Assembly (NCBI GenBank): GCA_031255695.1
Contig: JAIRSA010000105.1
Coordinates: 1-15,983 of the forward strand
Length of the DNA: 15,983 nucleotides
Source of the DNA: Eubacteriales Family XIII. Incertae Sedis bacterium
Lineage (GTDB): Bacteria > Bacillota > Clostridia > Peptostreptococcales > Anaerovoracaceae
Reading direction: 5' to 3'
A model generated the notes under the pieces. The model was not told where the DNA came from. It saw only the letters and a program-made list of their open reading frames with translations, and did not search any database. Made by a program: the position numbers and the translations under genes. Shown in pieces: positions 6,442 to 13,703 of the stretch. Within the stretch, counting starts at the first letter, position 1. Each line of letters starts with the position of its first letter.

Positions 6442-6661
6442 ATTGTAGTGTTAGCAAAACGGGGCGGGGGAGGCCGTTGCCGGGCTTTTTGGCGGCAAAG
6501 CGTGTTTGCCGGGCATGTATGCGGGTATAACGTTTTTGCTGTGTGGGGCAAGGCCGGGAACCTGCCGCAGATGTGCGGCGTGCCGATGGAATGCTGGCCG
6601 CTTGTCTGGGGATTGACGGATGCGGGCCGCTTGCGGGCCGCCCCATGGTGAGGAGGTTGTA

Positions 6662-6988
6662 ATGGGAAACAAGTATATCGTGATTACAGAAGAAAATTTT
6701 GAAGATGAAGTGCTTAACGCGCCCCAGCCAATAGTCATAGATTTCTATGCGGACTGGTGCGGCCCTTGCAAGATGATCGAGCGCGTGTTCGACAACATAG
6801 TGGGCGAATACGAGGGCAAGATACGTTTTGGGAAAGTAAATGTGGACGATCAGAAGAAGCTTGCGATCAGGCACCAAGTGGCGCATATCCCCACCATGCT
6901 GTTCTTCAAGGGCGGCGAACAGGCAGAATGCGTCACAGGTGTCATTGACGAGGCACAGTTGAAAGAAAGGCTTGACCGGCTTATCTAA
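6662..6988 (+). CDS. trxA: Thioredoxin
   Basis: The product is 108 residues, the usual thioredoxin size. The start at 6662 follows AGGAGG (6651-6656) by 5 bases; an upstream in-frame start is not supported. The active site is DFYADWCGPC (27-36) with redox cysteines 33 and 36, and the cis-proline is Pro77 in HIPTMLFF. It reduces disulfides in cytoplasmic proteins, being recycled by thioredoxin reductase, which is not in this window. There is no signal peptide. An extra Cys90 near the C-terminus is away from the active site. It is apparently expressed from the promoter at 6413. The lack of a terminator before cls leaves read-through possible. Confidence 0.95.
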   Translation: MGNKYIVITEENFEDEVLNAPQPIVIDFYADWCGPCKMIERVFDNIVGEYEGKIRFGKVNVDDQKKLAIRHQVAHIPTMLFFKGGEQAECVTGVIDEAQLKERLDRLI

Positions 6989-7045
6989 TGCTGTCCGCCG
7001 GCTAAAACCGAAAACCGTGGCATCTCGCGGCAGATGTGCCGGCCT

Positions 7046-7133
7046 GCATTGCGGCACGGCGCGACCGGCCTGCGGATGCCGAGCATTGCGGCACGGTGCA
7101 ACCGGCCTGCGGATGCCGAGCATTGCGGCACGG
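7046..7133. repeat. GC-rich tandem repeat, 37-bp unit, 2.4 copies
   Basis: GCATTGCGGCACGG starts at 7046, 7083 and 7120, an exact period of 37. Copies one and two differ at two positions. It fills most of the 227-base trxA-cls gap. Confidence 0.88.
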
Positions 7134-7215
7134 CAGGGCCGTGCACAAATTTTAGCCACGTTTCAATCGGCGAAGAGTATAAAATGTAGGTCGGCCCGGC
7201 CGCTTATGGTGACGT

Positions 7216-8676
7216 ATGATTGGATTTGATTTGTTGTCCGCGTCCGGCCTGTTCATGCTGCTGTATGCGGTGAATTTTGTCATTGCGCTGACCATCATAT
7301 TTCTGGAGAGAAAAGATCCCTCGGCGACGCTGGCATGGATATTGATACTTTTCATGGTGCCTACGGTGGGGATCGTTTTATATTTTTTGCTGTCGCAGAA
7401 TATATCGAGGCAGAGGATATTCAGGCTCACGAAGCATGAAGAGTCGGTGATAAACCATGCGCTGCGGGATCAGATAAACGCACTGCGCAACAACAGTTTG
7501 ATCTTTGTCAACCAGGCCGTGAAAAAATGGCAGAATATGGTATCGCTGCACCAGGTCTATGCCCGCTCGATCCTGACGCAGGACAACCACCTGTCCATCA
7601 TCACGGATGGGCAGCATATGCTTGACTCCATGCTGGAGGACATAAAAAACGCGAGGCAGACGATAAACGTCGAGTACTACATCGTGAAGAAGGACGAGGT
7701 GGGCAACGCCTTGCTGGACGCCCTCAGCGAAAAGGCGCGGGAAGGCGTCGAGGTGAGGCTGCTGATCGACGCCATGGGGGGCCGGCAGTTTTCGCTGCGG
7801 GATATGGAAAAATTCAGGAGGGCAGGCGGCAAGTTCGCCTTTTTCTTCCCGCCCAAGCTGAAATTCCTGACCATGAAGCTGAATTACAGGAACCACCGCA
7901 AGCTTGTGACCATCGACGGCAGCATAGGCTATCTGGGCGGCTTCAATATTGGCAATGAGTACCTAGGCAGGGTCGAGAAATTCGGCTACTGGAGGGACAC
8001 CCACCTGCGGCTCCAGGGCAGCGCGGTGCATAGCATGAACGCCAGGTTTGTGATGGACTGGAGGTCTGCGTCCAAGGAAGACATCTACATCACCGAGACA
8101 TACATCCCAGAGCCCGGCAATGTCGGGGACGCTGCGGTGCAGATCGTCGCTTCGGGGCCGGATTCGTCGCACGAGGAGGTCAAGCATGGATACCTGAAAA
8201 TGATATCTTCGGCGCGCAAGAACATATATATACAGACGCCGTATTTCGTGCCTGACGCCAGCATATTCGAATCGCTGAAGAATGCCGCCCTCTCCGGGAT
8301 CGACGTGCGCCTGATGATACCGTGCATGCCGGATCACATGTTCGTCTACTGGGCCACCTACTCATATGCGGGTATGCTCATCGACGCGGGCGGCAAGGTA
8401 TATATCTACGAGAATGGCTTCCTCCACGCAAAGACGATGACCGTTGACGGGGAAGTGGCGTCAATAGGCTCCGCCAATTTCGACAATAGGAGCTTCCGCC
8501 TGAATTTCGAGGCCAATGCCTTCATCTACGATCTCGACGAGGCGTACAAGCTGGAGGCCATATTCGAGGCCGACATCGCCAAAAGCCGCGAACTGACGCG
8601 GGCGATATACCGCAGCAGGTCCGGCGTGGTGAAATTCAAGGAAGGCGTGTCGAGGCTGCTGTCAGGGCTGCTGTAG
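7216..8676 (+). CDS. cls: Cardiolipin synthase (phospholipase D superfamily)
   Basis: The product is 486 residues, normal for bacterial cardiolipin synthase. Two N-terminal membrane segments (about 11-30 and 39-60) are followed by a cytoplasmic region with two HKD motifs: His227-x-Lys229-x4-Asp234 in NHRKLVTIDG, and His404-x-Lys406-x4-Asp411 in LHAKTMTVDG. Each is followed by the expected small Gly/Ser-Asn segment (GGFNIGNEY, GSANFDNRS). The enzyme joins two phosphatidylglycerol molecules to make cardiolipin and glycerol at the membrane. The start at 7216 has only a weak GGTGA site. A TATAAA at 7178-7183 could be a -10 box but lacks a good -35. No terminator is seen after it, so tdk may be cotranscribed. 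Confidence 0.95.
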   Translation: MIGFDLLSASGLFMLLYAVNFVIALTIIFLERKDPSATLAWILILFMVPTVGIVLYFLLSQNISRQRIFRLTKHEESVINHALRDQINALRNNSLIFVNQAVKKWQNMVSLHQVYARSILTQDNHLSIITDGQHMLDSMLEDIKNARQTINVEYYIVKKDEVGNALLDALSEKAREGVEVRLLIDAMGGRQFSLRDMEKFRRAGGKFAFFFPPKLKFLTMKLNYRNHRKLVTIDGSIGYLGGFNIGNEYLGRVEKFGYWRDTHLRLQGSAVHSMNARFVMDWRSASKEDIYITETYIPEPGNVGDAAVQIVASGPDSSHEEVKHGYLKMISSARKNIYIQTPYFVPDASIFESLKNAALSGIDVRLMIPCMPDHMFVYWATYSYAGMLIDAGGKVYIYENGFLHAKTMTVDGEVASIGSANFDNRSFRLNFEANAFIYDLDEAYKLEAIFEADIAKSRELTRAIYRSRSGVVKFKEGVSRLLSGLL

Positions 8677-8700
8677 GCGGCGCCGGGCTGGCGGGCTGGC

Positions 8701-8970
8701 GGCGAGGGCGGCCGGGCGCAAGTGGCGGACAGCGCCGGCGGCCAGGGCGGCCGGGCGCAAGCAGCGGACAGCGCCGGTCTGGGCACCGGCAGGGGCGGAC
8801 AGCGCAGGCGGCCAGAGGGGCCGGGCGCAAGGCGGGCGCACAGCGCCAGCGGCGAGGGCGGCCGGGCGCAAGTAGCGGACAGCGCCGGTCTGGACACCGG
8901 CAGGGGCGCACAGCGCCAGACGGCCAGAGGGGCCGGCAGGGGCGGACAGCGCAGGCATAAAGATTACAGG
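8701..8970. repeat. GC-rich compound array (about 40-bp units within a 111-bp super-repeat)
   Basis: GGCCGGGCGCAAG occurs at 8710, 8749, 8819 and 8860. The stretch from 8749 is repeated from 8860, a 111-bp step that includes GCCGGTCTGG(G/A)CACCGGC, itself a 6-bp hairpin with a 6-base loop. GCGGACAGCGC recurs throughout. The array fills the 301-base cls-tdk gap up to the tdk ribosome site; nothing else is recognised there. Confidence 0.88.
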
Positions 8971-8977
8971 AGGGCGT

Positions 8978-9577
8978 ATGGCGCAGCTATATTTCAGATA
9001 CAGCACGATGAACGCGGGGAAATCACTGGAGCTTATAAAAGTCGCATATAATTATGAAGAAAGGGGGAAACGCGTCCTGGTGCTTACGCCATGCATGGAC
9101 AGCCGGAGCGGCATAGGCCGCATCGTGTCGAGGACTGGCATCAAGCGCGACGCCTTCCCTATATACGACGACACGGACATCCTGAAGATGTTCATATCCG
9201 AGAACGAAAAAGAAAAGATAGAATGTGTGCTCATCGACGAGGGGCAGTTCCTGAAGAAGCGCCACGTCCAGGAGCTTACAGAGATCGTTGACAGCTGCGA
9301 GACCCCCGTGATGGTGTACGGGCTGAAAAACGACTTCATGAACGAGCTGTTCGAGGGTTCCTACTACCTTCTCGTATATGCCGACAAGATAGAAGAGATC
9401 AAGACGATCTGCTGGTGCGGCAGGAAGGCGACCATGGTTGCCAGGGTGGTCGACGGCGAGTTCGTGAAAGAGGGCGAGCAGATAGTGATAGGCGGGAACA
9501 ACATGTATGTGTCGCTTTGCAGGAAACACTACAATGACGGGCGGCTAGGGGATGAGGGCACCAGGCCCGCCAAATAG
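8978..9577 (+). CDS. tdk: Thymidine kinase (type II)
   Basis: The product is 199 residues, typical of type II thymidine kinase. The start at 8978 follows AGGAGGG (8968-8974). The P-loop is STMNAGKS (9-16), the Walker B/catalytic segment is LIDEGQF (85-91), where Glu88 is the likely base, and GLKNDF (115-120) matches the usual GLRTDF. Zinc ligands are Cys145, Cys147, Cys181 and His184 (CWC and CRKH). It phosphorylates thymidine to dTMP with ATP for salvage. It lies after cls with a repeat-filled gap and no separate promoter visible. Confidence 0.95.
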   Translation: MAQLYFRYSTMNAGKSLELIKVAYNYEERGKRVLVLTPCMDSRSGIGRIVSRTGIKRDAFPIYDDTDILKMFISENEKEKIECVLIDEGQFLKKRHVQELTEIVDSCETPVMVYGLKNDFMNELFEGSYYLLVYADKIEEIKTICWCGRKATMVARVVDGEFVKEGEQIVIGGNNMYVSLCRKHYNDGRLGDEGTRPAK

Positions 9578-9627
9578 CGGCGCGGCCCGGCCACACCACA
9601 AGCCAGTGCGGCATGGCCGCTATCACG

Positions 9628-9794
9628 CCCGCGTGGGTCCGGCCGGCGGCAGGCGTGCGTGGAGGCCGAATTCGGGCAAGCCCACGCGCGCGCCTGACGG
9701 CCGCCGGCCGGCGGCAGCTTTCAAAGCAGGAGCGGCGGCAGAACCCGCCCGCGCATGCGTGGGTCCGGCCGGCGGCAGATCCCGCCCGCGTGGG
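9628..9794. repeat. GC-rich imperfect repeat, about 63-bp spacing
   Basis: CCGGCCGGCGGCAG occurs at 9639, 9704 and 9765, and GCGTGGGTCCGGCCGG at 9631 and 9757. CCCGCCCGCG-type blocks lie between. The copies are more diverged than in the other arrays. Confidence 0.7.
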
Positions 9795-9840
9795 CCGCAA
9801 ACGGCCTGCCCTGCACATATATCAACTTGAGATGGACAAC

Positions 9841-9869
9841 TTGATTGTTCTCTTCAAATATTGTATAAT
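9841..9869 (+). promoter_or_regulatory. Sigma-A-type promoter of the queH-priA operon (TTGATT-17-TATAAT)
   Basis: TTGATT at 9841-9846 and TATAAT at 9864-9869 are separated by 17 bases. A direct repeat CAACTTGA at 9823 and 9837, 14 bases apart and overlapping the -35 box, could be an operator. It lies about 200 bases before queH and is the only good promoter upstream of the queH-priA-def-fmt-rsmB series. Confidence 0.78.
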
Positions 9870-10067
9870 AGCCGTAGGGCGCATTATTGCATATTTGACG
9901 CCCTGCCCGGCGCGTGGGCGGCAGGCTGTGCCGCAAAGCAGCCGCCGTGCAGCCTGGCGTGTAGGCGGCAGGCCATGCGACAGACGCGCCACATTTGCGG
10001 GGATGGCGGATTATACGACAAGTGCCCCGCATTTAGTGCGTCGTAATAAGACATAGAGGGATGGCGG

Positions 10068-10787
10068 ATGAAGATCGAGAAGCGGGCTTCCAATATCGAG
10101 AATGCCACGATAGGGCAGGAGGGCGGCGGATACAGCATAGGCTGTTTCCAAGGCAGCAATGAAGAGCTGCCCGCGATGCCGCAGCTTCTGCTGCACAGCT
10201 GCTGCGGCCCGTGCAGCACGGCGGTGATAGAGCGCCTGGCGAAGCGCTACCGCATAACGGTCTTCTTCTATAACCCCAACATCTATGATAGGGACGAATA
10301 CGAGCGGCGCCGGGATGCCCAGATCAAATTCATCGACAGGTTCAACGCGCAGGCAGGGGCAGAGGAACGGGTGGCGCTGATGGAAGGCGCCTACGAGCCT
10401 GAGGTCTTCGAGCAGGCCGCCGCCGGCCTTGAGGGCGAACCCGAAGGTGGGCTGAGATGCAGCGTGTGCTTCCGCCTACGCCTTGAAAAGGCGGCGGAGG
10501 CCGCCATAATGGCGGGATGCGGCACCTTTGCGACCACACTCAGCGTGAGCCCGCACAAAAACCACGCGCTGATCTGCAGGCTGGGCAACGAAATATCCGT
10601 CCGCTACGGCATCGGCTTCCTTCCGGACGACTTCAAAAAAGGCGGCGGATACGGAAGAAGCGTGGAACTTGCCGCGAAGTACGGCCTGTACAGGCAGAGC
10701 TACTGCGGATGCCGCTTCGCGCTGGCCATGATGGGCCGCCAAGGCGCTGTGGCGGCTGGCGTGGGGGGCGTGCGGGACAAGCCATGA
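10068..10787 (+). CDS. queH: Epoxyqueuosine reductase QueH
   Basis: The product is 239 residues. QueH converts epoxyqueuosine to queuosine in tRNA and stands in for the cobalamin enzyme QueG. Diagnostic motifs are LLLHSCCGPCS (40-50), FFYNPNI (66-72), RCSVCFRLRLEKAA (130-143), TTLSVSPHKN (156-165) and GGYGRSVELA with YCGC (212-215). Cysteines 45, 46, 131 and 134 fit the family's iron-sulfur ligands. The start at 10068 has GAGGG at 10056-10060. An internal ATG at 10176 would begin MPQLLLHSCCG, closer to short QueH proteins, so the first 36 residues are uncertain. Its stop overlaps the priA start by 4 bases (ATGA), showing an operon. Confidence 0.93.
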   Translation: MKIEKRASNIENATIGQEGGGYSIGCFQGSNEELPAMPQLLLHSCCGPCSTAVIERLAKRYRITVFFYNPNIYDRDEYERRRDAQIKFIDRFNAQAGAEERVALMEGAYEPEVFEQAAAGLEGEPEGGLRCSVCFRLRLEKAAEAAIMAGCGTFATTLSVSPHKNHALICRLGNEISVRYGIGFLPDDFKKGGGYGRSVELAAKYGLYRQSYCGCRFALAMMGRQGAVAAGVGGVRDKP

Positions 10788-12805
10788 AATATGTGGATGT
10801 CGCCATTGACAACAACAGCGAGAAGACCGACAACCTGTTCACGTACGGCTGCGGGTTCGACGATGTGTCCGTAGGCAGCCGCGTGTTCGCGCCCTTCGCC
10901 AGGGGCGACAGGATAAGGGCGGCATATGTGTTTTCCGTCAAAGATGAGTTGGATGAGCCAGTCAAAGGGCTCAAGTACATAAAGGAAGTGGACAGCGAGC
11001 TGTCGCTCGACGCACACGCCATAGAGATATGCCTATGGATGAGGCGCCGGTACTGTTGCAGGTATATCGAGGCCGTAAAGTGCTTCGTGCCTGCGGGAAG
11101 CGCCTCAAAGCGCGGCCGGGAGCGCAAGCCCGCCTTTGCGGACATACCGGAGGACGTGCGGCACGGGCTGACCGAGGAACAGGCGGCAGCGGCGGCGCGG
11201 ATAGCGCCCTGGATCGACGAAAGCCGCTTCAGGATCTTTCTGGTGCATGGCGTCACGGGCAGCGGCAAGACGGAACTGTACATGCAGGCGGTCGAGAAGA
11301 CGGTCGCCTCAGGCAGATGCGCCATAGTGCTGGTCCCGGAAATATCCCTGACGCCACAGACGATAGGGCGTTTTATAGCGCGTTTCGGCCAGGGCAAGGT
11401 GGCCGCCCTGCATAGCAAGCTTTCCTATGGCGAGCGCTATGACGAGTGGATGCGTGTGGACAGGGGCGAGGCGCGCGTGGTGATAGGCGCCAGGTCGGCG
11501 GTCTTCGCGCCTTTCCGCGATATAGGGCTTATCATCGTGGACGAAGAGCACGAGGGCGCGTATAAGTCCGACGGCAGCCCCAAATATGACGCCATCGAGG
11601 TGGCCATAAAGAGGGCCAGGCAATGCGGCGCGGTCGTGATGCTGGGCAGCGCCACTCCATCCCTGACGTCCACATACAGGGTGGAGAGGAAGCTCTACGA
11701 GCGGATAAGCCTGACGAAGAGGTACAACGAGACGCCGCTGCCCTCGGTCAGCATCGTGGACATGCGCGAGGAGATGAAGAACGGCAACAAGACGATCTTC
11801 AGCCTTGAGATGTACAATGCGATGGACGAGGAGCTCAGGCGGGGGCGCCAGGTCATACTTTTCCTGAACCGGCGCGGCTATTCTGCCTTTGTTTCGTGCA
11901 GGGGCTGCGGATATGTGATGAAGTGCGGCGATTGCGGCATATCCCTCACATACCACAAGGCGGAGGACGAGGCCCAGTGCCACATATGCGGCGCCCGCCG
12001 CTCCGTGCCGGACGTCTGCCCCGAATGCGGCGGCAGGTACCTGAAGCTCTTCGGCATAGGCACGGAGAAGGTGGAAGAGACGGTGAACGCCCTGTTCCCG
12101 GACGTGGCCGCAGAGAGGATGGATCTCGACACCATAAAGAAAAAAGGGGATCTGGAGCGGATCATAGGCCGCTTCCGCAGGGGCAAGACCAAGATACTGA
12201 TAGGGACGCAGCTGGTAGCGAAGGGCCTGGACTTCAGCAATGTGGGCCTGGTAGGCATAGTGGCTGCGGATATCACGCTGAATATCCCGGACTTCAAGTC
12301 GGCCGAGAGGGCGTACCAGCTTATAACCCAGGCGGCCGGCAGGGCGGGCAGGGGCGACGAGGCAGGGCACGTGATCATACAGTCGTACAAGCCCGATCAT
12401 TACGCGATAACAGCTGCCGCCAACAATGACTACGCGGGTTTTTACCGGGCAGAGCTGCTGATGCGGAAAGCGATGGACTACCCGCCGTTCAGCGACTTGG
12501 CGCAGATCACCGTCTGCGCCGAAGACGCAGGCAGGGCGCGGGCGGAGGCGGACGCGCTTGCGGGGCTGCTGAGGGGCCGCGCGGACACGGCGGGCCGGCA
12601 GCGGATCCTTGGGCCGGGCGAGGCGCCCATATTCAGGCAGGGCGACATGTTCAGATACCAGATCTACGTGAAGGTCCTGCCTTCCGAGAGGGAGGGCTTC
12701 GAGGGCTTCATGCGGGAGAGCAAGCTGGCGGCCGCAGGGGTAAAGGCAAAAAAAGACAGGTATAGCGTCATAGTGGATATCAATCCTTATAGTTTCATGA
12801 CATAA
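10784..12805 (+). CDS. priA: Primosomal helicase PriA (replication restart), short form
   Basis: The product is 673 residues against roughly 730-800 in well-known PriA proteins. The start at 10784 overlaps the queH stop; a longer open frame upstream is a shadow of queH. Residues 1-105 resemble the 3'-DNA-binding domain (NLFTYGCG, GSRVFAPFARG, Y90 and CFVPAG). The helicase follows with Walker A GVTGSGKTE (156-164), DEEH (253-256), GSATPSL (288-294) and QAAGRAGRGDE (516-526). Eight zinc cysteines lie at 372, 375, 381, 384, 399, 402, 412 and 415. PriA loads DnaB-type helicase at stalled forks. Only about 24 residues separate the first domain from LTEEQ (129-133), so the usual winged-helix domain seems absent. 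Confidence 0.95.
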   Translation: MKYVDVAIDNNSEKTDNLFTYGCGFDDVSVGSRVFAPFARGDRIRAAYVFSVKDELDEPVKGLKYIKEVDSELSLDAHAIEICLWMRRRYCCRYIEAVKCFVPAGSASKRGRERKPAFADIPEDVRHGLTEEQAAAAARIAPWIDESRFRIFLVHGVTGSGKTELYMQAVEKTVASGRCAIVLVPEISLTPQTIGRFIARFGQGKVAALHSKLSYGERYDEWMRVDRGEARVVIGARSAVFAPFRDIGLIIVDEEHEGAYKSDGSPKYDAIEVAIKRARQCGAVVMLGSATPSLTSTYRVERKLYERISLTKRYNETPLPSVSIVDMREEMKNGNKTIFSLEMYNAMDEELRRGRQVILFLNRRGYSAFVSCRGCGYVMKCGDCGISLTYHKAEDEAQCHICGARRSVPDVCPECGGRYLKLFGIGTEKVEETVNALFPDVAAERMDLDTIKKKGDLERIIGRFRRGKTKILIGTQLVAKGLDFSNVGLVGIVAADITLNIPDFKSAERAYQLITQAAGRAGRGDEAGHVIIQSYKPDHYAITAAANNDYAGFYRAELLMRKAMDYPPFSDLAQITVCAEDAGRARAEADALAGLLRGRADTAGRQRILGPGEAPIFRQGDMFRYQIYVKVLPSEREGFEGFMRESKLAAAGVKAKKDRYSVIVDINPYSFMT

Positions 12806-12836
12806 TAGCCGTAGGAGGCGGCCTTAGGGCGCGGCG

Positions 12837-13024
12837 GCGCCAGGCATCGGCGGCATTGCGGCGGCATACAAGCCGCGGCGGGCGCCAGGCATCGGCGGCA
12901 TTGCGGCGGCGTACAAGCCGCAGCGGGCGCCAGGCATCGGCGGCATTGCGGCGGCATACAGCCGCAGCGGGCGCCAGGCATCGGCGGCATTGCGGCGGCA
13001 TACAGCCGCAGCGGGCGCCAGGCA
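12837..13024. repeat. GC-rich tandem repeat, 44-45-bp unit, four copies plus a partial fifth
   Basis: GCGCCAGGCATCGGCGGCAT starts at 12837, 12882, 12927 and 12971, with a partial copy (GCGCCAGGCA) at 13015. Periods are 45, 45, 44 and 44, and the copies are almost identical. Each unit contains GCGGC-ATACA(A)-GCCGC (GCGGC-GTACAA-GCCGC in the second copy), a 5-bp hairpin; the one-base length change lies in its loop. It occupies most of the 258-base priA-def gap with no terminator visible, so it should be transcribed. Confidence 0.95.
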
Positions 13025-13063
13025 CGGCTGCCTTAGCGGCAGCGGCATAAAAGGGGGGGCAAT

Positions 13064-13522
13064 ATGGGTTTGCGCAATGTAATATTAGAAGGAGACGAAG
13101 TGCTCCGCAAGAGATCAAAAGAAGTCAAAGAGGTGAGCGGCAGGATCCTGTCGCTGCTCGATGATATGTGGGAGACCCTCGAAAGCTATAACGGGATCGG
13201 GCTGGCTGCGCCGCAGGTGGGGGTGCTGCGCCGCTTGGCGGTTATAGACACGGGCGCGGAAGGCGAGCGGATCGAACTGATAAACCCGCGGATCATAAGC
13301 GCAGAGGGCAGTGCGGAAGAGGAAGAAGGCTGCTTGAGCTTCCCAGGGCTCATAGGCATCGTGGAAAGGCCGCAGCGCCTGACCGTGGAGGCCATGGGCA
13401 GGGACGGGAAGCTTTTCACCATAGAAGGGGAAGGGCTGCTGGCGAAGGCGCTGAGCCACGAGATAGACCATCTCGACGGCGTCCTGTTCGTCGACAAGGC
13501 GATATCGCTGGAAGAGGCCTGA
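13064..13522 (+). CDS. def: Peptide deformylase
   Basis: The product is 152 residues, typical of the compact bacterial enzyme. The three family motifs are intact: GIGLAAPQVG (44-53), EEGCLSFPG (87-95) with metal ligand Cys90, and SHEIDHLDG (131-139) with ligands His132 and His136 and catalytic Glu133. It removes the formyl group from nascent proteins, the counterpart of Fmt encoded next. The start at 13064 follows a run of seven G (13053-13059), a G-only ribosome site. Repeat arrays lie on both sides of the gene, but the order priA-def-fmt-rsmB matches a common Bacillota operon. Confidence 0.96.
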   Translation: MGLRNVILEGDEVLRKRSKEVKEVSGRILSLLDDMWETLESYNGIGLAAPQVGVLRRLAVIDTGAEGERIELINPRIISAEGSAEEEEGCLSFPGLIGIVERPQRLTVEAMGRDGKLFTIEGEGLLAKALSHEIDHLDGVLFVDKAISLEEA

Positions 13523-13680
13523 TCCCGGCGCCGCAGGGCGCCGTGGGCACACCGGGCCAGGCCCTACACTGGCAGACACCGGCAAGGCAGTGCGGATCCC
13601 GGCGCCGCAGGGTGGCGTGGGCACAGGCCTTCGCCTCACGGTGCGCCGCAAGTTTCTGCCCGGCGCCCCTGGCGGGCGCG
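13521..13680. repeat. GC-rich repeat, 74-bp step, with a strong hairpin after def
   Basis: GATCCCGGCGCCGCAGGG at 13521 recurs at 13595, and a shorter CCCGGCGCC at 13659. GTGGGCACA follows the first two and GGGCACAGG ends the region. In the first copy CGGCGCC (13526-13532) pairs with GGCGCCG (13537-13543) around four bases, right after the def stop. There is no T tract, so it is not a normal terminator. The array fills the 181-base def-fmt gap. Confidence 0.8.
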
Positions 13681-13703
13681 GGCACAGGTTTTTGAGAGGC
13701 GCG

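Larger units (their letters stand above)
6105..6661 (+). other. 557-base gap: MITE, short direct repeats, promoter and leader of trxA
   Basis: No gene is supported. An open frame at 6391-6651 has Gly/Trp/Cys-rich translation without a family pattern. The gap holds the inverted-repeat element (6218-6358), three copies of GCATTAG (6359-6390), a promoter (6413-6441) and a roughly 210-base GC-rich leader. The leader can fold locally (for example TTGCCG...CGGCAA near 6476-6498) and contains a tandem TGCGGGCCGC duplication just before the thioredoxin ribosome site. Confidence 0.6.
9578..10067 (+). other. 490-base gap: repeat array, strong promoter, leader of queH
   Basis: No gene is supported; open frames here have compositionally biased translations. 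The left half holds the array at 9628-9794. The promoter at 9841-9869 is followed by a roughly 190-base leader with a possible AGGGCG/CGCCCT hairpin near 9876-9906 and an ACGAC/GTCGT pair near 10016-10045 before the queH ribosome site. I could not match a preQ1 riboswitch. Confidence 0.5.

Noticed and set aside
6391..6651. 86-residue open frame before trxA
   Set aside because: Low-complexity translation, no ribosome site, overlaps the trxA promoter and leader.
10517..10783. N-terminal extension of PriA by 89 residues
   Set aside because: It overlaps queH in another frame and is not protein-like; the ATG at 10784 gives the normal PriA N-terminus.
11309..12400. 363-residue open frame on the minus strand
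   Set aside because: It is antisense to the intact priA helicase region; the composition is that of a shadow frame.
12837..13024. CRISPR array
   Set aside because: Units are contiguous and near-identical along their whole length, with no unique spacers and no cas genes.
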